DNA of 64,000 nt. Source: Zoroaster sp. YZ-2022. Taxonomy: Eukaryota > Echinodermata > Asteroidea > Forcipulatida > Zoroasteridae. Below the pieces are notes generated by a model. It was not told where the DNA came from. It saw only the letters and a program-made list of their open reading frames with translations, and did not search any database. Position numbers and translations under genes: made by a program. The stretch is from assembly GCA_029582265.1 (NCBI GenBank), contig CM055816.1, forward strand, positions 90,611,204 to 90,675,203, read 5' to 3'. Below, piece by piece: positions 54,900-64,000 of this stretch (positions are counted from its first letter, which is position 1; each line of letters starts with the position of its first letter).

Positions 54900-55052
54900 T
54901 AGGCCGTTTACGAAACTACAGCTTGGGCTCAGGCTCAGGCTTCCAATGTGCCAGCCAACGTGAAGCCTCATGCCAAATGTACACAGCTTCAAAGCCATTG
55001 ACGTATTCGAAGCCTGAGCCTGAGCCTAAGCCGTGGTTTCGTAAACGGCCTA
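54900..55052. mobile_element. MITE, family with aggccgttt ends, copy 1
   Basis: Arms taggccgtttacgaaac... caggctcaggcttc and gaagcctgagcctgagcc... gtttcgtaaacggccta pair over about 43 bp. A dinucleotide at flanks both ends. Related to 60893-61007. Confidence 0.7.
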
Positions 55053-55245
55053 TATAGCATGCAAATTACATGACTGGTCCACAATGCATTTGAGCAGCAG
55101 CGTATACGTGGCAAGGGTACCAGCGGAGGTTGCAGCATTAACGTGGATGATTGGGCAAGTTTGATCATGTGACCTCACAGTGCCATTGTGCTGCGAGTAC
55201 GGACGCTGGCGGGACGTTGCACAAACGTTTGACTTGAAAACTACG

Positions 55246-55360
55246 ATGCTGGAACTGGAAGTGGAAGTTGAACAGTCAAAACGACACTCAATTATGTCCG
55301 AATTTGTTCTTGAAAAGTTGAAAGAATGGGGATTGGAACGCTACGTGGAGAACTTTGAAG
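55246..55360 (+). CDS. SAM-domain gene, exon 1 (first half of SAM domain)
   Basis: ATG at 55246 or, in the same frame, at 55294. Encodes SEFVLEKLKEWGLERYVENF, the first helices of a sterile alpha motif, and ends phase 1 at donor gaag/gtaaga (55361). The next exon completes the domain. SAM domains mediate protein-protein contacts. The later exons resemble the uncharacterised SAMD3-like proteins of animals; I infer membership from the family pattern and cannot give a function. Confidence 0.75.
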
Positions 55361-55625
55361 GTAAGATAGTGTGAGATAAAGTTTCTGAGTGTTAGTTTTG
55401 TCAAACACATCACTTTGTTTTAACATGGTTTAGGATCTTTACACGTGTTACACACTAACGTGAATTACTGGCATGACTGGTTAGTTCGAAAAACAGAAAC
55501 GTTCACATAACTAATACAAGGTAGACCTAGGCCTAAGTATAACGTTAAAGTTTATGATAGTAGCAAACTTTCATTGAAATATTTCAGCCTGTTGTTTTAG
55601 CATTTTTGAATGATTAGTCAAATAC

Positions 55626-56913
55626 GGTCCTACTAAAAACCGACAACTGACGACAACTCACGACAACTGACGACAACTCACGGCAACACGTTCTAAATGC
55701 ACAGAAAAACTCAAAAATAAAGTTTTAAATATGTTTATAAGAGACAGTGGCATACATAAAGAATTTCAGTTTTTGAAAATGTGGTTTTAATTAGCAATAA
55801 AAAATGATTTTCTTCGCTGCAGTAACGTGTTGTTAGTATTGGCCGCCATCTTGCTTGCGCAACGCAAAAGGACTGTACCATTATGTCAAAGGGTGAACAT
55901 TTTTTGTCGGCCCATGGGTATTATAGGTCTGGTATTGTCACTGCCAGGAAAAATGTTAAGTTTATTTATATTTATTTATTTATATTTATTTGTATATTTA
56001 TTTTTATTTATTTATTTTTTATTTATTTATTTATTTATTTTTTAGAAAATGTAAATGTTTTCTGAAGCTCTTAATCATAATTGACATCCCAGTGGTGATC
56101 AAGTAGTTCTTTATCGGTGAATCAAAGGGTCCTATATGTGTTGTTGCTGAGCAATTAATTTTCGCCAATAAGTATGAATGACACTGTCATGATAGTTGGT
56201 CTATACTTTATAAAACTCTTTTGACAAAATTTATGTTTTCTTATTCAATCAACAAGTAACTGTCTGCATTGTCAGAAAACTACGTTACCGTAGGTCAAAA
56301 ACATCACAAGAACAACCATGACTTTTAATTTTGTTCAAACTTTATTCGCAGATCAGTAAACATTCACGAGAATAATACAAACAAGCAGAATAAAGATTAA
56401 AAGTACAACTATTTTCACTATATTTTGGATTTATTGAATTTATTTAAACCAGTCAGCCTAAACATAGTTAAAACTTACAAGGTCAATATAGTACACTTTA
56501 TATTAATATTTTACAAAATAAAATACCAGGACACAATATATACTACAAACATTATAAAATTATAATCATTGTACATGAAAATAAATTTTGTGCGCCGGCG
56601 GGACACAGGCACACGGACACAGCCCGCGTTATGATGTCACCCGCTTTGTAGTCTGGTTTACTTTCACCCTTTCACATAATGGTACAGTCCTCTACGTTGC
56701 ACAAGCAAGATGGCGGCCAATACTACTGCAGCGAAGAAAATAATATTTTATTGCTAATTAAAACCACCTTTTCAAAAACTGAAACCCTGTATGTATGCCA
56801 CTGTCCCTTATAAATATATGTTTAACTTTATTTTTGAGTTTTCAGTGTATTTAGAACGTGTTGTTGTGAGTTGTCGTGAGTTGTCGTCAGTTGTCGGTTT
56901 TTAGTAGGACCCG
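55626..56913. mobile_element. foldback element in intron 1
   Basis: Left arm 55626-55897 and right arm 56661-56913 are inverted copies with small differences. The ends carry ggtcctactaaaaaccgac and several gacaactgac repeats. Near the inner end each arm has a YY1-like word (gcaagatggcggcc on the right). The loop of about 760 bp contains an (attt)n run at 55957-56042 and no gene. Confidence 0.75.
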
Positions 56914-57969
56914 TGAAATACGACCCCAAAACTAAAAGAGTTTTCGTCTCCCTGAGTGAGACGAAAACTCCAGCCAAATTTTCACAGGTTGTTTTTAATT
57001 TTATTACATTATCTCTTGATTCCTATGAAGTACGGAACTATTTACTTTAGGCTACAGACAATTTACCAATACTGTATAATTATAATGCCAACACTGAAGG
57101 AGAAGAAAGCATGATGTAACCGTGGTCCATGCCGCTAAAGTGTAGCAGCGGACTCTCTTCACTGATTAGCTTAACCTATGCATAGCCGTGCTGTGTACCA
57201 CACTGTTTGTCATTTTGGATTTAGACGACATGGAAAAGCCTATGTTGTTTCACTGTTTCTCATTAGTTACATGGCTCAGATACAGGCAATTAGCCAGTGG
57301 CAGTGCTATAGTTATAATAATACTAGACAGAAAAGGTCTGACATAGTGGCACGCTGTGGGGCGAATATCCTCGGCTTGTGAAAATACAAGGGGAAAAAGA
57401 GTGCAGTCCGACAGCCGCTTTTTCACTCTTTATCATGTATATTCAATCATTTTTCTACAGTCGTTTTCACAGTTACGGAAAAGTGTTTTTGTTTTCTTTA
57501 TTGCATTCAAATTATTCCATGAACAATAAATACTTAAGCAAAAATGATTAATACTAGTCTCTGTAAGCATGCATTAAAAATTTTTTACACCTTGCCATTT
57601 GGAAGCACGGTGTCAAAACAACATCAAGGTTGTTTTCCCGGTTCTGGAAAGGTTTAATCCGTTAGACCACTCACAACACCAGTAGCTGTCCGCATATCGG
57701 GAAATGAATTTGATTATCGAAAGAATGGTGCCAAGATGAAGCGAAAATACATTAAAAATCTAGTCTTTTTTTTTGGAGGAAAATAACCCAAGTAGTGTAA
57801 ATAAAAGGATGCGGCTTCAGAAAAGGATGCATGCGGAAACGATCAACTTTTTACTTGGCCTTATGTTAAATGTATAGAAAGTTTAATGTTTCTCTTGTAT
57901 AAAATCTGTAATTAATGAGTCATAAAACCTCCTGAATTTGGTGTAATAATTTGTGTATCATTTCTACAG

Positions 57970-58100
57970 AAAATCTGGTGGACAAGGATTCATTCATGCT
58001 TCTAGATCTGTGTGCAGAGTCGCTTAAAGAGTTGATACCACATGTAGGCCCCCGCATGATGTTTCTTTCCAGCCTGAAGACTCTTAAGAAAGATAAAGAG
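57970..58100 (+). CDS. SAM-domain gene, exon 2 (second half of SAM domain)
   Basis: Acceptor tttctacag (ends 57969), phase 1 in, phase 0 out, donor gtacat at 58101. Reads ENLVDKDSFMLLDLCAESL then PRMMFLSSLKTLKK, the last helices of the SAM domain. Joining to exon 1 needs no frame correction. Confidence 0.8.
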
Positions 58101-58159
58101 GTACATGCACCTTTACTTTTTATTTGACGTTAAGGATTTGGTGCAAGTTACTCTTTACA

Positions 58160-60562
58160 ATGGGGTACATATGCTATAAGTGTGGAAACCTAGTGGTTGG
58201 TAATTGTGACAGTTTAATATGGCATTTTACCAATGTTCATGGTATTGTCAATGGACGGATGTTCACAGCTGTTGTAACATGTGGACAAGATGGCTGTCTC
58301 AGAACATTTCGTACACATGTGCGTACTTTCAAACGACATTTAATAAGGTTTCACGAAATACATAACATTGAGGAGTTTGGGAGCATCATGATGCACCTGT
58401 TGCAGTACATGAAAATGAAGCTGCTTATGGTGATGATGATGATAATGGCAGAGATCATGATGAGGGTCAAGATGAAGACCAAGAAATACATGAACAACTG
58501 TGGGATGACTTAAATGAGGAGGAACTTGAAAGCAGATGTGCAGTCTTGGTAGCAAAATTACTTTCATCCAGCAGTGTTACTCAGACGTGTGTTAACACTG
58601 TAGTTAATCACACAGCAGAAGTTGTCGAGGATGTTGTTGCTTTCTTGCGCTCTAAAACAGAACGCTTTGCTGAAGCCAGGGGTATTCCACTTGATAGTGA
58701 GGATGCACAGGCACTTATGAGCAACTTCAATTTCTGCAGCTCTCCATTTGAAAATCTGTTAACTGATTTCAAGCGGAAGAAGTTCTTTCAGAGGTATGCA
58801 TTGTTTGTTAAGCCTCAAGAGGTCCCTCTGGCTGTAGGATATTATCCAAGGCTCAACCGATCAACTGGAAATGTTACTCAGGCCATGCGAACCGTGTCAT
58901 TTCAGTATGTGCCTATCAAGCCTCTCCTGAAAACCATTCTTGAAAATGGTAGTTCTTGGCGCAATATCACAGAACATACCCCCCGAGATGATGGCCTCAT
59001 GGAAGATTTCCATGATGGATCTTTCATTCAACACCACCCATTCTTCTCCCAGCAAGTCATCCGTCTAATACTGTATATTGACGATTTTGAAGTAGTAAAT
59101 CCCTTGGGTCCGAAGGCTGGCCGGCTATGCTGCTGTGTTCGAACCACTTATCAATGACCTCAACATACTGGCAGACGATGGGATGGACATAGTGACTACA
59201 ACATTTGAAGGGAATGTCAAAGTGGGTATTGGCCAAGTAGTTGGAGATAACCTGGGGATTCATGCCTTGTTTGGTTTTGCTGAAGGATTCACAGCTAACC
59301 ATCCATGCCGATGGTGTCGAATGCATCGAAATGACATTCAACGAATAACAGTCGAGGACAAGTTGATGATTCGTACAAGAGAAAACTACGAAGAAGACTT
59401 GAATCGTAACAACCTCCAACAGACAGGAATAAAAGCAGCATGCCCTCTGAACCAGGTTGCTCATTTTCATGTGACCAACAATAGTGCACCCGATGTTATG
59501 CATGATCTTTTAGAGGGAGTTTGCCCTCTAGAGTTGAAGTTGGTGTTGCATGAATTGATACAGCAAGGCCATTTCAGCCTCAACACATTGAACGCGCGTA
59601 TCACAAGTTTTAACTACGGGGCACCAGATGATAAGAACAAGCCATCTGTGCTTACTCGGCATTCACTGTCTCATCCTGATGGGGCTTCTGGTCAGCATGC
59701 CGGTCAAATGTGGTGCCTGATGCGACACATAACTGTAATGTTGGGGGACCTTGTACCAGAGGGGAATGAATACTGGGAACTGATATTGATGCTTCTAGAC
59801 TGCATGGATTTGATATTTGCTCCAGTCACAAGTAAGGGGGAGGCAGTCTACTTGAAGCACCTAATCAAGGATCATCATAACCATTTTCTGCAGCTCTTTG
59901 GTGAAAGACACTTGAAGCCAAAACATCATTTCATGGTGCACTATCCTACAGCCATGCAGGCCTTGGGGCCTCTGATACGGTTTTGGGTAATGCGCTTCGA
60001 GGCCAATCACAACTTTTCCAAACGGTTGTCACACATAGTGTGCAATTTTCAGAACATTGCAAAAACACTCGCCTTCAGAAACCAACTCGGCCTGTGCTAC
60101 AACCTCATCACCAAAAATAATATGGATGGACAAGATGTAGAAGTGGGACCTGGCTCATCAGTTCTTCTGACATCCCTTCCAGCTGCCGATTTGCTTTCAC
60201 GCAATCTTGATATTGCACTGTTTGATGATGTGTACGTAGCCAACTGGTGTAGTGTGCATGGTACAAAATATAGGCCAAATGTTATGGTAGTTGTGTCCAA
60301 AACGGATGAAGGAGATCCTGTGTTTGGAAAGGTCCTCCATGTGGTTGTGTCTGAGAATGTGGTAACCCTGGTATTTGAAAAGTGGTGGACGAATGGGTAC
60401 TGTAGGCACTTTCATGCATACGAGATTGAACCTGAACACCCAAGAGCAATAGGAGTAGCATCTGTTGTCAACCTTATCGACTTTAATCCTCTGCATGCTG
60501 TAAAGTCGTATCACCATCATGGGAACCAGTTTTTCATCAGCCTGCGGTATAGGATTCCATAG
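58160..60562 (+). pseudogene. two-finger transposase-like gene inside intron 2
   Basis: ATG 58160. Two C2H2 fingers (CYKCGN... HFTNVH and CGQDGC... HLIRFH), then an acidic region, then blocks LLTDFKRKKFFQRYALF, YVPIKPLLKTILENG, DDFEVVNPLG, HPCRWCRMHRNDIQ, APDVMHDLLEGVCPLELKL, GQMWCLMRHITVMLGDL and KPKHHFMVHYPTAMQ. These are blocks of a multicopy animal family often likened to EnSpm/CACTA transposases; that assignment is tentative. Breaks: a one-base frame change near 58380, and a deletion plus frame change near 59110-59140. Sense orientation relative to the host gene. Confidence 0.7.
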
Positions 60563-60892
60563 TTTTCTGCACTGAGAAGTAAATGCAAGTATTGAATGTA
60601 TTTGTAACTTATGTACATGGTTATATTTTACCTGTCTTGCTATTTTTTACTTACCAATGCATGCCTATAGGACATCTTTTTACACAGTTTGTTTAATATG
60701 CAGAAGGTTTTTAGAAGCACCATATAAATGTTCTACCCCGAGGTGTATGGCACTAAAGGAGAACCGGTGCTTTATATCCGTGTTTTGAACATTGTGCCCA
60801 AAATTCAGATATTCAAATTCAGATGACATTACACATACTGTGAAGCGTGCTTGATAAGGATCATCATCAGCACCAGTTTCCTGTTGACACTG

Positions 60893-61007
60893 TGGGCCTT
60901 TTCCAAATCTAGGCTTGGGCTCCGTCATCAGTTTTGGAACAGTGTGCATTTTGCTTTAACATCAAACGGAGCCGGAGCCTAAGCCGTGGTTTGGAAAAAG
61001 CCCTGTT
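60893..61007. mobile_element. MITE, family with gggccttttcc ends, copy 2
   Basis: Arms gggccttttccaaatctagg and ctaagccgtggtttgg... aaagccct pair, with cggagcc words inside. Dinucleotide gt on both sides. Lies in intron 2. Confidence 0.6.
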
Positions 61008-61100
61008 GAAGTTTTTCTTCTTCATATTTGAGTTTGAACACAAAAAAGTGTTTGTTTCTAAACCCACATGCCCCTTTTTCTAATTTTGACTTGTGTATAG

Positions 61101-61244
61101 GAGGTCAGCCCTCCCGCATCCCAAAGTTTGACCTCTTCAACGGATGAAAGCATGACTGAATCCTGTCCAAGCACAGATTTACTGGAACCCCAAGAGGTCA
61201 CTTCAGGAGTTCCATCGTGCCAGAAGAAAATCAGAATCAGTTAT
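61101..61244 (+). CDS. SAM-domain gene, exon 3 (Ser/Thr-rich linker)
   Basis: Acceptor ttgtgtatag (ends 61100), donor gtaagt (61245), phase 0 both sides, 48 codons open. Low-complexity linker (SQSLTSSTDESMTES, CQKKIRISY). Confidence 0.7.
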
Positions 61245-61766
61245 GTAAGTAGTTATTATAATTTGTTTGTGGTTGCTTTGCAGTTTACCCTTAACTAGGC
61301 GTATGACAACCTCTTACATTTTTCATGTAACAGGTTTCATGAATGCCAATCCGCTCTGATATCATTCAATAATACCAGATGTATAAAACTAGATTTATCC
61401 TTTCTGACGTAAGTATAGTTTGTAGCACTCAGCATTATTGGATTGTGTCAAAGCGGATCAGCGCTCGTGAAACCTGCTCCATACATCATGCTCCAAGACT
61501 ATCACTTGTGCATTCTCACTCCGATGTGCGTGTTACCGTTTGTAGTGTTCAAGGTACCAGACCAGTCGGCAGCAACCAAACTGCATAGTGAAATTATCTA
61601 ACCCTACATGTACCAGGGTCTACTAGTATAAGAATGCGGCTAGAGTAGACCTTGGGTATGAGGTTGGGTGTACGGGAGGTCCGTATACTGTGTAATTGGC
61701 AACAATCAAAGATGATATCTGGTAATAATACATCATGTGCTGTTTCCTGTTTTATGTACACTGTAG

Positions 61767-61906
61767 GACATCACTGAAATACTCCAAAAACAGTTTGGAG
61801 GAAATGAAATCGTCCAGGAAATGGACAGAGGCCTTTTGTCCCACAAGAACAGAATACGGGCTGTGCGCATCCTGGTTTCCCACCTTATTGAAAGATTTGG
61901 AGACAG
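61767..61906 (+). CDS. SAM-domain gene, exon 4
   Basis: Acceptor cactgtag (ends 61766), donor gtatgg (61907), phase 0 in and 2 out. Reads DITEILQKQFGG then RIRAVRILVSHLIERFGD, a helical block conserved in SAMD3-like proteins. Confidence 0.75.
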
Positions 61907-62253
61907 GTATGGTTAAACATAAATATTCTGACAATCCTGACAATCAACATATTGTAATTTTTCAGTCTAAAAGCAAGTTAGAATGAAATTGATAAACATT
62001 TTCACTTCAAAGCAGTGCACTTCCAAGTTTTGTTGATCAAAACTTAAAATGGTTGCTTCAAAGATAAATTTTCCTAATTGAGAATTTGGGTTTAAATGTC
62101 CTTTTTGACAACTGACTGCTTTAAATACCAAACTAGGGGGAAATTTGCAAAGCCACAACGTTTGATGAAAACGTATTTTTACCAGCAATGTTTTGGAAGT
62201 TCTTATATGTTAAATGTTTTTTTTCCTTGAAATATTATTTACACTTATTGCAG

Positions 62254-62338
62254 GCCAACATCAGACGTCAAACTGGCGATGGCAAAGGATATAATTTGTC
62301 AGTACCCTCTCCTGAAGGATGATGATGGTGAAGGACAT
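62254..62338 (+). CDS. SAM-domain gene, exon 5
   Basis: Acceptor ttattgcag (ends 62253), donor gtaaga (62339), phase 2 in, 0 out. Reads PTSDVKLAMAKDIICQYPLL. Confidence 0.75.
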
Positions 62339-62637
62339 GTAAGAAAGATACAGTATTTTTTTTATTAAGGCACCCTCCCCTTAAAAAACAAAATATGTAT
62401 GGTTTCTCTTGCTGTAGAGTATTGACAATTTAATTAAATTCAGTTAAAGCAGTCTTTTGCCACAAATAAAACAAGTCATTTGAGGTACATGTAACCAATA
62501 CACTATACCCAATTAAAAATGAAGATCATGATTGAAGAATGTAAACAGCACAACAAACACTTTGAAGTCTCTGTTAAGAAGATGTGCAAGAACAATTTTG
62601 ATTTTTTGTTTATGTGTGTGTTTGCAACTAACCACAG

Positions 62638-62803
62638 GAAGCTTGGTTCACATCGTCAAAGGGCCAACATTGTGCTACAGGCTACTTGGAGGAGCGCCTC
62701 CGAAATGTGAGGAAAAGATCCAAGAACAGTGGGCAGGTGAAGACCACTCCAACCTTGCCATCCACATCATTGAAAAGCACAGCTGCTCTGTACCTGACTT
62801 CAG
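62638..62803 (+). CDS. SAM-domain gene, exon 6
   Basis: Acceptor aaccacag (ends 62637), donor gtaata (62804), phase 0 in, 1 out. Reads EAWFTSSKGQHCATGYLEE then RLRNVRKRSK, a basic block after a GYLEERL signature. Confidence 0.78.
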
Positions 62804-63247
62804 GTAATACTTTTGTGTGGATACATTTGAAGAAATAATTGCAATGACCAATCTGTAGTGAGGTATTTTGTATCAGGCTAGTTAAACTAGATATAACAAG
62901 ACACCAAACAGTGTATGAATTTTAACAGATAAAACATTTTGTCAGTCAGCTTTGCGCAGTAGTACTTTCCTCACATTCCACCTCCGGTGGCTCCAGTTTA
63001 AATCCCGTCAGAGCCACTATTGGATTGGGTTTTACCCTGGAACATATCTCTAATTTTATCATTCTTTCCATATCTCCTGAATGGATATTGGCTTGCACAA
63101 TCATTATCATTTTTCAAAGCATCTATTATTCCATTTGTGTTTGTGTTTTCGGCACTGAAAGGTGATTGGCAACTGTAAAGAACACACAGACATTCATTTT
63201 GCATAACCAAAAAAGTAATAACTACATTTGTTATTTGTTTTGCGTAG

Positions 63248-63438
63248 ATGGGGTGACTGACGAGAATTCTGCAGCCATGGTGACATGGCTGAAGCATAAT
63301 TTGGAGCCGCTCAGTCAGGTTAAGGATTACATGAAGAAGACTTCACATGTCAGAGCAGCCTACATCCGAGACCATCCTGGAGAACAGGTTTCATCATTTT
63401 TACAAGTGTACCCACGCTTGGTGGATGTGCCAGGAATG
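63248..63438 (+). CDS. SAM-domain gene, exon 7
   Basis: Acceptor ttgcgtag (ends 63247), phase 1 in, donor gttaga (63439), phase 0 out. Reads MVTWLKHNLEPLSQVKDYMK and YPRLVDVPGM. The donor is weak (gttag), but the next exon continues the family pattern. Confidence 0.75.
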
Positions 63439-63718
63439 GTTAGATTGCAGTTTTAATTTCAAATACAATTTACACCCTTGATTGTTTCTATATGCTTCAA
63501 ATATAACCTTGGAAGTATACTTGTTCATTGTTTTTCAAGATGTTGAATACTAACTTAGAGTGACCAGTGACCTGGTTTGAGGTGCCCTCATTTTTGGAAA
63601 CAAAACATTGAAAGGAAATGAGCAGTTTCTAAGCTTGTGGATCTGGTGAGCTAAAAGAAGCACATATTTTTTTATTTAAATTTATTAATTCTCTTGTTTT
63701 ATTTTTTATCCTAAACAG

Positions 63719-63866
63719 ATTGAACAGGACTTCAGGGTTATCTTACCAGACGTTGTAGACAACCTTTTCTCCAAGTGGAGCACAATGCATGAAGGCATCT
63801 TGCTGTATGCCAGCAAACAGAACAACTGGCAACAGTATTTGAAAATCCCTACACCAGTAACAGGAG
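63719..63866 (+). CDS. SAM-domain gene, exon 8
   Basis: Acceptor cctaaacag (ends 63718), donor gtaagg (63867), phase 0 in, 1 out. Reads IEQDFRVILPDVVDNLFSKW and LLYASKQNNWQQYLK. The window ends in a polypyrimidine tract and ag (64000), so another exon starts just outside. Confidence 0.78.
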
Positions 63867-64000
63867 GTAAGGGCACCTATTTTTTGTACAGTGTATGCAT
63901 GAAGTTGTATCTACCAGCAGAATTTGCCAGTAAACCCTGCAATATAAAACCATTTTTGCTCATCATCCTCCCCAAGCCGTTTTTTTTTTTTAATTTGCAG

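Noticed and set aside
1..64000. CRISPR arrays or prokaryotic operons
   Set aside because: No regularly spaced identical repeats with unique spacers; the 180-bp satellite and minisatellites are eukaryotic tandem repeats.

Overview
The window reads as AT-rich metazoan chromosomal DNA: introns with GT-AG borders, spliced genes, tRNA-derived SINEs, Ty3/gypsy, BEL/Pao and DIRS-type retroelements, and many cut-and-paste transposons and MITEs. A marine invertebrate deuterostome (for example an echinoderm or hemichordate) is my inference from the mixture of Gmr1-type, DIRS-type and BEL elements and the frequent word tacatgta; the sequence alone does not prove it. There is one 500-N assembly gap (38018-38517).

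Layout. 138-7048 is a structurally complete hAT transposon with terminal repeats, promoter, an inferred tiny first exon, a 3.5-kb intron and a transposase with one premature TGA. 7049-13940 holds a tandem duplication, a SINE, a Penelope/hammerhead-like terminus, an array of palindromic words, exons of an OB-fold-like gene, a transposase-like fragment and a decayed gypsy pol. 13943-21770 is a complete LTR retrotransposon (1469-bp LTRs, 5-bp target duplication) on the minus strand whose integrase lies upstream of reverse transcriptase (Gmr1-type order) and whose LTRs each contain a SINE. 23419-25850 is a broken BEL/Pao pol. 25860-36800 is mostly non-coding, with a second OB-fold-like gene fragment (29839-31318, minus). 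36812-41367 is repeat-dense (tandem units, a palindromic-word array, a 180-bp satellite). 41368-46542 is a DIRS/Ngaro-like tyrosine-recombinase retrotransposon with split direct repeats. 46658-51658 holds a large inverted repeat with mirrored transposase fragments, a Harbinger-like derivative, hairpins, a piggyBac-like MITE and a hAT MITE. 53025-53970 holds a second tyrosine-recombinase pseudogene cut by another palindromic-word array.

The only convincing host gene runs from about 55246 off the right edge on the plus strand: a SAM-domain gene with eight visible coding exons in consistent phase, whose introns carry a foldback element (55626-56913) and a decayed two-zinc-finger transposase-like gene (58160-60562).

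For novelty, the best leads are (1) the Gmr1-type element that has captured a SINE in its LTRs, (2) the class of degenerate palindromic-word arrays, two of which start with the same short head but have unrelated repeat words, (3) the position of the recombinase gene between the internal and outer split repeats of the DIRS-like element, and (4) the mirrored transposase inverted repeat.
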